From the NCBI RefSeq assembly GCF_003028575.1, contig NZ_PYUD01000001.1, positions 124,001 to 188,000 on the forward strand: DNA of 64,000 nucleotides. Direction: 5' to 3'. Positions within the stretch are counted from its first letter, which is position 1; every line of letters begins with the position of its first letter. The notes beneath the pieces were generated by a model. The model had not been told where the DNA came from. It worked only from the letters and a program-made list of their open reading frames with translations, and did not search any database. Origin of the DNA: Halomonas urumqiensis (GTDB lineage: Bacteria; Pseudomonadota; Gammaproteobacteria; Pseudomonadales; Halomonadaceae). This document shows, one piece after another, positions 53,195-61,438 of the stretch. A program made the position numbers and the translations under genes.

Positions 53195-55663
53195 TCATGC
53201 CGATGGTTGCCGCGTGATCAGCTGCAGGCGATGGCGCAGCGCCGGGTCGAACAACCGGTGAGAGCGCTGGGCGGCGTCGCGCAGGGATTCGCCGTAGCAA
53301 AGCTGCTGTTGCTCTCGCCACAGCCAGCCTTGTGCTTCGAGGCTCTCCACCAGGCTCGCGAACAGTTGGGTATCGAAGAACTCGGGAGCATCGAGGCCGG
53401 ACAGCAACGCCAGGCGTTCGGCCAACCGACGGCTCTGGTCGGCCAACTGCTCGGCACTGAGCTGGCCAGGCGGAGACGCCAGCAGCACCGACAGCAGCAG
53501 GTAACCACGCTCCAGCGAAGGCTGCATCAACTGACCCAGCAGGTCGAGACACTCTCCCGCTTCCAGCGAATGCTCGATACGCTGCCAGCGCTCACCGTCG
53601 CTGGCGATTAGCCCATATTCCCCCAGCAGGGCCAGGGTGTCGCCGAGTGCTGCGTCGAGTGCCGCCGGTGGCTCGACGGTGAGCTCCCGGGCCAGAATCG
53701 GCCAGCCGGGCGCCAGCAAATCGGTAAGTTCTTGCAGGGTATGGCATTGCTGGTGGCGAAAGGCGAATGCCGCGAGCCCCGCCAGGGCGAAAAGGTGCAG
53801 CACGTTGTTGCGGTACCAGCCCAGCAGGCCGGCCTGTTCGGCATTGGCCAGTATCAGGTCGCCGAGTGGATGCGGGCGCCGCTCGACCATGCCCAGCGCC
53901 TCGACCTGCTCGATCCATGACTCGGGGTTGCCCTCCGGCAGGCTGGCGTATTGTCCACCCGGCTGATGGCGTTGCAGCTCGGCAAGCAGTTCCAGCTGGC
54001 GCGAAAGCAGGCTCCGTTCGATGGCGTGATGTGGGGTGGCCAGCAGCACCAGGGCAACCAGATTGACCGGGTTGAGCGCTGCGGCGGCATTGGTGCGACG
54101 GCCGAGCTCCGCGCCCAGCCGCGGTATCAGCGGTGTCAGCCAGGCGGGGCGTGGCTCGCCACTGGGCTTTCGCCACTGCGGTGCGTGTTCATCGAGCCAT
54201 GAGCCCAGCAACAACGGCTCGCCGATATTGACCGCCACCTGGCCGAACGGCTGGCGCAGCTTGCCGAGCACGCGCAGCAGCGCCAACGGGCTCTCCTTGC
54301 GTTTTCTGGCACCGCGCAATTCGCGTTGATAACTGGCGTTCTCGATGATGCGTTCATAACCAATGTAGACCGGCACGAAGGCCAGCGGCCGGTGGCTGCC
54401 GGTGGCCGCGCTGCGCAGGAAGGAGCGCAGTGTCATCAGCAGCATGCCGGGGCGTGCCGGTAGCATGCGCCCGCTGCGCGAGCGACCCCCTTCGATGAAG
54501 TACTCGAGCGGATGGCCACGTGAGATCAGCCGGTGCAGGTACTCGTTGAAGACGGCGCCATACAGGCGGTTGTCGCGAAAGCTGCGGCGCAGGAAGAAGG
54601 CGCCGCCGCGCCTAAGCAGCGGCCCGATGATTGGCATGTCGAGGTTGCGCCCAGCCGCCACATGGGGTGGCATCAGCCCGTCCCGATAGAGTACGTATGA
54701 GAGCAGCAGATAGTCGATGTGGCTGCGATGGCAGGGCACATAGACCAGCGTGTGGTCGCCGGCCAGCGCCTTTACCCGCTCGATGCCACGCACCTCGACC
54801 CCAGCATAGAGCCGATTCCACAGCCGGCGCAGCAGGCCGTCCATGAAACGCAGCACCGGGTAGGTCATGTTGGAGGCGATCTCGCGGCCGTAACGACGCG
54901 CGCGACCTTCGAGGCGCTGGCGAGAGATCGGCCGGCCACGCTGGTCCTCGGCGACCAATTCGTCGATGACCCGACGGACCTCGGGGCTTTTCGCCACCCC
55001 TTCGATCAGGGTACGGCGGTGTGACAGGTCGGGGCCGAGCACCTGGGTACGCTTGCGACGAAAATGCACGCGCAGCAGGCGTGCCGCCTTGCGATTGGTC
55101 AGGCTGGGGTCGCGCTCATCGAGCAAGGCGCCGAGGGTCAGTGGCGCGCCGAAGTGGACCTCGACACTCTTGGCATTGACCAGCACCGACAGGGCTCGCC
55201 GCAGCCGGCCGGTCAATTGCCAGCTGTCGGCGGCAAGTAACCTCCAGAAGCCGAATGGCTTGCCCGGGGCCCGTCCCCAGAACACGCTGACCGGCACCAG
55301 TTGCACCTCGTAAGCCGGATCCGACATGCGTTGTTCGATCAGCGGCTGGAAGGGGGCTTGTGCGCGTTGGCCACGCCGCCAGAGGCGCCGACGAGAGACC
55401 GGCAGCGAAACACACGCCGGCAACTCGACCCGGCCGATCCGGCGTCGCCCCGCGGCACTTGGGAGGCCCTGCTCCCGGGTCAGAGACGCCAGCAGCAGGG
55501 CATCGCTCAAGGCGGGACGTGGCAACACGTAGAGCACCGGAAGCTCGGGATCCAGATCAAGCGTCGTGGGCTCGGGCTCGATCAACCGGGGGGCGACCCA
55601 GGCGCGAATCAGCCTGGCGGTAAAGACGCGCCAGGGTGTGGTCAGAAAGGTCAGATTGGCCAT
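53195..55663 (-). CDS. plsB: Glycerol-3-phosphate acyltransferase PlsB
   Basis: An 822-residue peripheral inner-membrane enzyme that acylates sn-glycerol-3-phosphate, the first step of phospholipid synthesis (E. coli 807). The catalytic HX4D is at H312 (VPCHRSHIDYLLLSYVL); other blocks are GGAFFLRRSFRDN, FIEGGRSRSGRMLPARPGML and LAFVPVYIGYERI. ATG 55663 is chosen; ATG 55696 is an in-frame alternative, and the longer frame upstream is antisense to the cls gene. It is divergent from the ClsB-like gene, so two phospholipid enzymes share a control region. Confidence 0.96.
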   Translation of the reverse strand: MANLTFLTTPWRVFTARLIRAWVAPRLIEPEPTTLDLDPELPVLYVLPRPALSDALLLASLTREQGLPSAAGRRRIGRVELPACVSLPVSRRRLWRRGQRAQAPFQPLIEQRMSDPAYEVQLVPVSVFWGRAPGKPFGFWRLLAADSWQLTGRLRRALSVLVNAKSVEVHFGAPLTLGALLDERDPSLTNRKAARLLRVHFRRKRTQVLGPDLSHRRTLIEGVAKSPEVRRVIDELVAEDQRGRPISRQRLEGRARRYGREIASNMTYPVLRFMDGLLRRLWNRLYAGVEVRGIERVKALAGDHTLVYVPCHRSHIDYLLLSYVLYRDGLMPPHVAAGRNLDMPIIGPLLRRGGAFFLRRSFRDNRLYGAVFNEYLHRLISRGHPLEYFIEGGRSRSGRMLPARPGMLLMTLRSFLRSAATGSHRPLAFVPVYIGYERIIENASYQRELRGARKRKESPLALLRVLGKLRQPFGQVAVNIGEPLLLGSWLDEHAPQWRKPSGEPRPAWLTPLIPRLGAELGRRTNAAAALNPVNLVALVLLATPHHAIERSLLSRQLELLAELQRHQPGGQYASLPEGNPESWIEQVEALGMVERRPHPLGDLILANAEQAGLLGWYRNNVLHLFALAGLAAFAFRHQQCHTLQELTDLLAPGWPILARELTVEPPAALDAALGDTLALLGEYGLIASDGERWQRIEHSLEAGECLDLLGQLMQPSLERGYLLLSVLLASPPGQLSAEQLADQSRRLAERLALLSGLDAPEFFDTQLFASLVESLEAQGWLWREQQQLCYGESLRDAAQRSHRLFDPALRHRLQLITRQPSA

Positions 55664-55788
55664 CGAATCGCCCCGGCGTTGAGTGGCAAAGCCCATGAGT
55701 GGGCCAGTATAGTCATTGCGGTGGGGTGGGTCAGGTGCTCGAGCACTGTCAGCGCGGACGCGACTTGCAAGCAAACAGGGATGCAGCC

Positions 55789-56910
55789 ATGCACGGCATG
55801 TGGAGAGACGGTAACCAGTTCGAACTGCTGCCCGAGTCGGCACGTTTTCTGCCGACCATGTTCCAGGCGCTCGAACAGGCACGCGATTCGGTATTGATCG
55901 AGCTCTACCTGATGGAGTCTGGCAAGCTTGCCACGGCGATGGTGGATGCGCTGGTGCGTGCCGTGGAACGCGGTGTGACGGTACTGCTGCTGCTCGATGG
56001 CTACGGTGCCATGGGCCTTGCCAGCGACGACCGCGAGCGCCTGGAGGAGGGCGGTGTGGCATTGCGCTTCTTCAATCCCCTGGGCTTCCATTCGCTGGCC
56101 CGCAACCTGAGTCGTGACCACCGCAAGCTGGTTGTGGTGGATGGACGCCTGGCCTTCACCGGCGGATTCGGGGCGGTGGATGAGTTTCTCGACGCCTGGT
56201 ACGAAGTGGCGGTACGCATCGAGGGGCCGGTGGTTGCCGATTGGGTACGGTTGTTCTGCCGATTGTGGGATTCCCCGCTGACCCGCGGCAGTGGTGCGGC
56301 GTCGCTGGTGCACGGGCTGGGGCTCGACGTGGCTCCCCGCCAGGGATATCACGGCATGCGTGGGCGCGTGGTGTGGGGCCAGGGGTATCGCTATCAGGCG
56401 ATTCGCCATTCGCTGCAGCGGCAGGTGGCCATGGCGCGTCAGCGTATCTGGATCTGCACCCCCTATTTCGTGCCGACCATCAGCCTGCGCATTCGCCTGG
56501 CGCGTGCCGCGCGGCGTGGTGTCGACGTGCGCCTGCTGTTGCCCGGCGAGCTGCATGACCACCCGGGGATTCGCTATGCCGGGCAGCGATTCTATGGTCG
56601 TCTGCTGCGTGCGGGCGTGCGCATCTACGAGTTCCAGCCGACCTTCATCCACGCCAAGTTCACCTTGGCAGATGACTGGGTGAGCCTTGGCTCCTGCAAC
56701 TTTGACCACTGGAGCCTGCAGTGGAATCTGGAAGCCAACCAGGAAGTGGCGGATCATCGCTTCGCCGAGGACGTCGCCGGGCTCTTCGAGCGCAACTTCG
56801 CCACCAGCCAGGAGATCGACCCGGCGCAATGGGCGCGGCGACCCCGCTGGCAACGTCTCAAGGAGTGGCTGTTCGGTACCCTGGACGGTTGGCTTACCAG
56901 ATTGCGCTAG
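55789..56910 (+). CDS. Cardiolipin synthase B-like phospholipase D protein
   Basis: A 373-residue protein with two HKD motifs: H111-K113-D118 (RDHRKLVVVDG) and H288-K290-D295 (IHAKFTLADD), each followed by a GG or GSCNFD segment. No transmembrane helix is present, unlike ClsA, so it fits the ClsB subgroup, which condenses phospholipids to cardiolipin. ATG 55789 follows ACAGGG; the frame extends upstream to 55699 without a good site. It is divergent from plsB. Confidence 0.9.
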   Translation: MHGMWRDGNQFELLPESARFLPTMFQALEQARDSVLIELYLMESGKLATAMVDALVRAVERGVTVLLLLDGYGAMGLASDDRERLEEGGVALRFFNPLGFHSLARNLSRDHRKLVVVDGRLAFTGGFGAVDEFLDAWYEVAVRIEGPVVADWVRLFCRLWDSPLTRGSGAASLVHGLGLDVAPRQGYHGMRGRVVWGQGYRYQAIRHSLQRQVAMARQRIWICTPYFVPTISLRIRLARAARRGVDVRLLLPGELHDHPGIRYAGQRFYGRLLRAGVRIYEFQPTFIHAKFTLADDWVSLGSCNFDHWSLQWNLEANQEVADHRFAEDVAGLFERNFATSQEIDPAQWARRPRWQRLKEWLFGTLDGWLTRLR

Positions 56911-56932
56911 CTGCAGGCCGAGCGGCGCAGGG

Positions 56933-57017
56933 GACAGCCCGTAGCGGACATCTTTTTCAGGGACGAAAAAGTTAGCGCCCAGGGAGGGGTTCACAGCGTG
57001 TCCGCTTAAGGTCTGTC
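56933..57017 (+). repeat. Structured intergenic element, copy B
   Basis: An outer stem GACAG / CTGTC (56933-56937, 57013-57017) and an inner stem AGCGGACA / TGTCCGCT (56943-56950, 56999-57006) enclose hairpin 1, CTTTTTC / GAAAAAG (56952-56971), with an AGGGAC loop. Hairpin 2 has stem CCC / GGG around AGGGA, flanked by TAGCG and ACAGCG. It matches copy A at 51437 in plan and loop sequence while the stems differ. Confidence 0.75.
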
Positions 57018-57075
57018 GCCGTCGAGCCGCGGGCCAAGGGCTTCTAGCTTTCCGCTATGGGCTGCCCGCAGGTAC

Positions 57076-57750
57076 CTAGCGTTTGCGGTTGCCCTTTCCG
57101 CCTCCAGGGCCCCGCCCAGCCGGTTGCTTGCGGCGTGGCTTCGGCTTGGGTGCCTCCGGTGGTACTCGGTAATGCAGGTAGAGGTCGAGCACCAGTTCCG
57201 GCAACTGGCCCACCAGGGTGTCCAGGCGCGAGGTGTTGGCGGTGAACTCGGCCATGTCCGGCTCATCGTCGAAGAGCCCGGAGAGTGCCATGAAGGGTAG
57301 CAAAAGCGTTGCCGTGGCCTCTTCGTCCTCCTCGAACCATGCCGCTTCGTCAAGAAAGACGCCTTCCATGAAGCCGGCGCACCAGTCGCCGATCGGTGTC
57401 TCTTCCGGTGCCATGCTGTCCAGGGTCAACTCGAAGGGAAGTTCCGGCAGCAGGCCCTGCTCGAGGGCGGCGATGGCATTACGGCGCAACTGCTCCAGCA
57501 GCCCGAGTATCTGTTCCCGCTCGGCGTCATCTGAGAACACGGGCTCGCCCTGAAACAATTCGGCGATCCACGCTGCGGGTTCGACATCGCGCGGGGCGAC
57601 GGCCAGCGCCACCAGGTAGCCGTGGGCGCTGATCAGGTCGAGGGCATCTTCGCCGACCCGCTCGGAATCCAGGAAGTCATCCAACAGGTCGAGGTCCTCG
57701 TCATCGAGTAAAGGCTCGGGCTGCGGGCGCGCTGGCGGTGTATCGGACAT
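57076..57750 (-). CDS. YecA/UPF0149 family protein
   Basis: A 224-residue acidic protein. The UPF0149 domain covers about 30-190 (LDDFLDSERVGEDALDLISA at its start, DAHGYLVAL-like SAHGYLVALAVAPRD, WCAGFMEGVFLDEAAWF). The C-terminus is a basic tail (KPKPRRKQPAGRGPG), in place of the SEC-C zinc motif of some relatives. Function is unknown. ATG 57750 is chosen. It is divergent from sprT. Confidence 0.85.
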   Translation of the reverse strand: MSDTPPARPQPEPLLDDEDLDLLDDFLDSERVGEDALDLISAHGYLVALAVAPRDVEPAAWIAELFQGEPVFSDDAEREQILGLLEQLRRNAIAALEQGLLPELPFELTLDSMAPEETPIGDWCAGFMEGVFLDEAAWFEEDEEATATLLLPFMALSGLFDDEPDMAEFTANTSRLDTLVGQLPELVLDLYLHYRVPPEAPKPKPRRKQPAGRGPGGGKGNRKR

Positions 57751-57824
57751 CACGGGGTCTCTGTGACGGTGTCTTTGGATGGCGGGGTTTACGGCCGCCG
57801 GTCGAAGGGCCATTCTACCACCCC

Positions 57825-58379
57825 ATGAACCGTCCGGCGCTGCCTACTCCCGATTCCGACACCCTGGCGTCACTCGATCGCCAGGCGTTGTATGCGACCC
57901 TGCATGCGCGGGTCGAGGCCGCCTGGCGGCTATGCCGGGAGGTTCATCCTCAGTTGCCGAGGCCCGAGGTGTGGTGTGACCTGCGTGGCAAGGGTGCCGG
58001 ACAAGCGCACTTTGGGCGTGGCGGGTTGCGCTTCAATCCGGTGCTGTTCGAGGAGAACCGCCTGGCCTTTCTGGTCGAGGTGGTGCCCCACGAAATGGCC
58101 CACTGGCTGGTGCATCACCTCAAGGATGGTCACCTGGCACGGGCGCATGGCCATGAATGGCAGACCGTGATGCGCCGGTTGTTCGGTCTCGAGCCCCTCA
58201 CCACGCACCGTTTCGATACCGGCCGGGCAAGCCCTGCTCCGCACCGTTATGCCTGTGGTTGTCGCGAGCATGACTTCACCCCGCGCCGCCATGCCCTGGC
58301 CCGCCGGGGGCGGGCGTATCGCTGCCGCCATTGCGCTGAGACCTTGGTCTATCAAGGCCGGGTCGTGTTTGAAAGCTGA
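57825..58379 (+). CDS. sprT: SprT-like zinc metalloprotease domain protein
   Basis: A 184-residue protein with the zinc motif HEMAH (VVPHEMAHWLVHHL, about 89-93) and a C-terminal zinc ribbon with cysteines in YACGC and YRCRHC. SprT-family proteins resemble the protease domain of Spartan, which digests DNA-protein crosslinks; the bacterial role is not established. ATG 57825 is chosen; no ribosome-binding site is evident (CACCCC precedes it), so expression may be low or start elsewhere. Confidence 0.88.
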   Translation: MNRPALPTPDSDTLASLDRQALYATLHARVEAAWRLCREVHPQLPRPEVWCDLRGKGAGQAHFGRGGLRFNPVLFEENRLAFLVEVVPHEMAHWLVHHLKDGHLARAHGHEWQTVMRRLFGLEPLTTHRFDTGRASPAPHRYACGCREHDFTPRRHALARRGRAYRCRHCAETLVYQGRVVFES

Positions 58380-58542
58380 TCATAAGTCATTGTTATGAAA
58401 ATAAAAAGCGCTCATACCAATGTCTAAAGGGAAGTCGGCTTCGGCGAGGTTATGCTGAGCGCACTATTTGCTGGCGCCGATCGTATTTTTTTCGATCGGC
58501 TTCACTCACCGACGGGGCCACCCCCAGGACAGAGGCAATTCC

Positions 58543-60492
58543 ATGAGCGATCAGCACAACGTACATCCCGTGCGCGACGATTTCGCCGCCAAGGCCTGGG
58601 CCGACAAGGCCAAGTACCAGGCCATGTACCAGCAGTCGGTGGACGACCCGAATGCGTTCTGGGCCGAGCAGGCCAAGCGCGTCGACTGGTTCAAGGCGCC
58701 GACCAAGATCAAGCACACCAGTTTCGACTCGCACAATGTGGATATTCGCTGGTTCGAGGACGGTACCCTCAACGCCAGCGTCAACTGTCTTGACCGCCAC
58801 CTGGAGAAGCGTGGTGACCAGACCGCGATCATCTGGGAAGGCGACGACCCCAATGATTCCAAGCATGTCAGTTACCGCGAGCTGCACGCTCAGACTTGCC
58901 AGCTTGCCAATGCGCTCAAGGAACTGGGCATCGGCAAGGGCGATGTGGTCACGCTCTACATGCCGATGATCGTCGAAGCCGCCGTGGCCATGCTTGCCTG
59001 CGCACGCATCGGCGCGGTGCACTCGGTGGTATTCGGAGGCTTCTCCCCGGACGCGCTTGCTCAGCGAGTGATCGGTGCCGACTCGAAGCTCGTGATCACC
59101 GCCGATGAATCCGTGCGTGGTGGCAAGCAGGTGCCGCTCAAGGACAACGTCGATGCCGCCTTGACCCGCAAGGGCACCGAGGTGTGCGAGAAGGTGCTGG
59201 TGGTCAAGCGCACCGGTGGTGAGATCGAGTGGAATGATGCTCGCGATGTCTGGTATCACGAATGCGTCGACAAGCAGTCCACCGAGTGCCAGGCGGTCGA
59301 GATGAATGCCGAGGATCCGCTGTTCATCCTCTATACCTCCGGCTCCACCGGTGCCCCCAAGGGGCTCAAGCATACCACCGGCGGCTACCTCGTTTACGCG
59401 AGCCTGACCCACCAGTACGTGTTCGACTATCAGGATGGCGAGGTCTACTGGTGCACCGCCGATGTCGGCTGGGTCACCGGCCACAGCTATATCGTCTATG
59501 GGCCGCTGGCCAATGGCGCCACCACCTTGATGTTCGAGGGGGTGCCGAGTTACCCGACTCATGGTCGCATGGGGGAGATCGTCGACAAGCACGACGTCAG
59601 CATTCTGTATACCGCGCCGACCGCGATTCGTGCGCTGATGGCCCATGGCGATGCGGTCATGGATTCCAGCAAGCGCGACAGCCTGCGTCTGCTCGGCTCG
59701 GTGGGCGAGCCCATCAACCCCGAAGCGTGGGAATGGTTCTACCGCGTGATCGGTAATTCCAACTGCCCGATCGTCGACACCTGGTGGCAAACCGAAACCG
59801 GCGGGATCATGATCACTCCGCTGCCCGGCGCCACCGACTTGAAGCCTGGTTCCGCCACCTTGCCGTTCTTCGGCGTGCAGCCGGCGCTATTCGACAGCGA
59901 GGGCAAGGAGCTCCAGGGCGCGGTGGATGGCAACCTGGTGCTCACCGACTCCTGGCCGGGGCAGGCGCGCTCCATCTGGGGCGACCATGAACGCTTCGTG
60001 CAGACCTATTTCTCGACCTACCAGGGGGTCTACTTCACCGGTGATGGCTGCCGGCGTGACGAGGATGGCTATTACTGGATCACCGGCCGCGTCGATGATG
60101 TGCTCAACGTGTCCGGGCACCGCATGGGCACCGCCGAGATCGAGTCGTCGCTGGTGGCTCACGAATCGGTGGCCGAAGCCGCCGTGGTGGGCTTCCCACA
60201 CGACATAAAGGGCCAGGGGATTTATATCTATGTGACCCTGACCGATGGTGTGGAGCCCAGCGACGAGCTCAAGAAGGAACTGACCCAGTGGGTGCGCAAG
60301 GACATCGGTCCGATCGCTTCGCCGGATGTCATCCAGTGGGCGCCGGGCCTTCCCAAGACCCGCTCGGGCAAGATCATGCGCCGTATCCTGCGCAAGATCG
60401 CCGCCAACGAGTGCGATGGCCTGGGTGACACCAGCACCCTGGCCGACCCGTCGGTGGTCGACGAGCTGATCGAGCACCGCGTCAATCGGTGA
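58543..60492 (+). CDS. acs: Acetyl-CoA synthetase
   Basis: A 649-residue AMP-forming enzyme that activates acetate. The adenylate-forming signature is [18 protein letters not shown], followed by [17 protein letters not shown] and the C-terminal [10 protein letters not shown] with the acetylatable lysine. ATG 58543 follows AGAGG. A terminator follows. The AT-rich 160 bp upstream likely contain the promoter. The response regulator and hybrid kinase next door resemble the CrbR/CrbS pair that activates acs in Vibrio and Pseudomonas. Confidence 0.97.
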   Translation: MSDQHNVHPVRDDFAAKAWADKAKYQAMYQQSVDDPNAFWAEQAKRVDWFKAPTKIKHTSFDSHNVDIRWFEDGTLNASVNCLDRHLEKRGDQTAIIWEGDDPNDSKHVSYRELHAQTCQLANALKELGIGKGDVVTLYMPMIVEAAVAMLACARIGAVHSVVFGGFSPDALAQRVIGADSKLVITADESVRGGKQVPLKDNVDAALTRKGTEVCEKVLVVKRTGGEIEWNDARDVWYHECVDKQSTECQAVEMNAEDPLFILYTSGSTGAPKGLKHTTGGYLVYASLTHQYVFDYQDGEVYWCTADVGWVTGHSYIVYGPLANGATTLMFEGVPSYPTHGRMGEIVDKHDVSILYTAPTAIRALMAHGDAVMDSSKRDSLRLLGSVGEPINPEAWEWFYRVIGNSNCPIVDTWWQTETGGIMITPLPGATDLKPGSATLPFFGVQPALFDSEGKELQGAVDGNLVLTDSWPGQARSIWGDHERFVQTYFSTYQGVYFTGDGCRRDEDGYYWITGRVDDVLNVSGHRMGTAEIESSLVAHESVAEAAVVGFPHDIKGQGIYIYVTLTDGVEPSDELKKELTQWVRKDIGPIASPDVIQWAPGLPKTRSGKIMRRILRKIAANECDGLGDTSTLADPSVVDELIEHRVNR

Positions 60493-60497
60493 TGCAT

Positions 60498-60527
60498 CCC
60501 GGGGGGCGCTACCCCCGGGTTTGCCTT
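60498..60527 (+). terminator. Terminator after acs, first of three hairpins
   Basis: The stem CCCGGGGG / CCCCCGGG (60498-60505, 60512-60519) with a 6-nt loop is followed by TTTGCCTT. Two further hairpins follow: GGCCCGG / CCGGGCC (60540-60559) and AGGCCGGC / GCCGGCCT (60567-60588). Confidence 0.75.
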
Positions 60528-60775
60528 GCAAATCCCCAAGGCCCGGCGTCGACCGGGCCGTGCAACAGGCCGGCCCAGGTGCCGGCCTCTGCGTGTAGGT
60601 GGCTGGGCGATCCAGGTATTCGCGGTGCTGTGCCAGGCGTGGCGTCGGCGGCGAGTGTCACAAGCGCTGTGATGTGCTTGGGAATCGCCGATGCCATGGG
60701 GTAACATGCCTTCACAATATAGATGTGTTCAGCGTGGCGGCGATTGGCGCTACTCGAGGAACCGGAGGAAGATCC

Positions 60776-61438
60776 ATGGCGTTTGCCCAGAAATTCATCG
60801 TTGCCGATGACCATCCGCTGTTCCGTGCAGCCTTGACCCAGGCGCTGCGACAACTGGCGCCCCAGGCCGAGATCGTCGAGTCCGATACCATGGAGGCCAC
60901 CGCCGAGGTGGTGACGCGTCACCCTGATGCTGACCTGATCCTGCTTGACCTGCACATGCCGGGCGCCCATGGTTTCTCCGGCCTGATTCAACTGCGTGGC
61001 CAGACCCCGGATATTCCCGTCGCGGTGGTCTCCGGCAGCGACGAACCCCATGTGGTGCGCCGTGCCATTGATTACGGCGCCTCGGGATTCATTCCCAAGT
61101 CCTCGTCACTGCAGTTGATCGCCGAGGCTGTCGGCGAGATTCTCGATGGTGAGGTGTGGTTGCCGGCGGAACTTGCCGAGGTGATGGGCGAGGCCGACGA
61201 GGAAGAGACCAAGTTCGCCGAAGCCATTGCCTCGTTGACCCCGCAGCAGTTTCGGGTGCTCAACATGCTCACCGAAGGCCTGCTCAACAAGCAGATCGCC
61301 TACGAGCTGAATGTCTCCGAGGCGACCATCAAGGCACACGTCACCGCGATTCTTCGCAAGCTCGGCGTACATTCGCGCACCCAGGCGGTGATCGCCGCCC
61401 AGAAGCTCGAGGTCGAGCCGCCGAAGGTGGAGTCCTAG
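60776..61438 (+). CDS. crbR: LuxR-family response regulator, CrbR-like
   Basis: A 220-residue regulator. The receiver has D58 (LILLDLHMPGAHGF) and K108 (GFIPKSSS), and the LuxR-type helix-turn-helix lies at about 155-210 (LTPQQFRVLNMLTEGLLNKQ, SEATIKAHVTAILRKLGVHS). ATG 60776 follows GGAGGAAG. The position after acs and facing a STAC/SLC5-type hybrid kinase matches CrbR, the acetate-switch activator of acs; this assignment rests on context. The TAG stop overlaps the kinase stop by 4 bp (CTAG). Confidence 0.85.
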   Translation: MAFAQKFIVADDHPLFRAALTQALRQLAPQAEIVESDTMEATAEVVTRHPDADLILLDLHMPGAHGFSGLIQLRGQTPDIPVAVVSGSDEPHVVRRAIDYGASGFIPKSSSLQLIAEAVGEILDGEVWLPAELAEVMGEADEEETKFAEAIASLTPQQFRVLNMLTEGLLNKQIAYELNVSEATIKAHVTAILRKLGVHSRTQAVIAAQKLEVEPPKVES

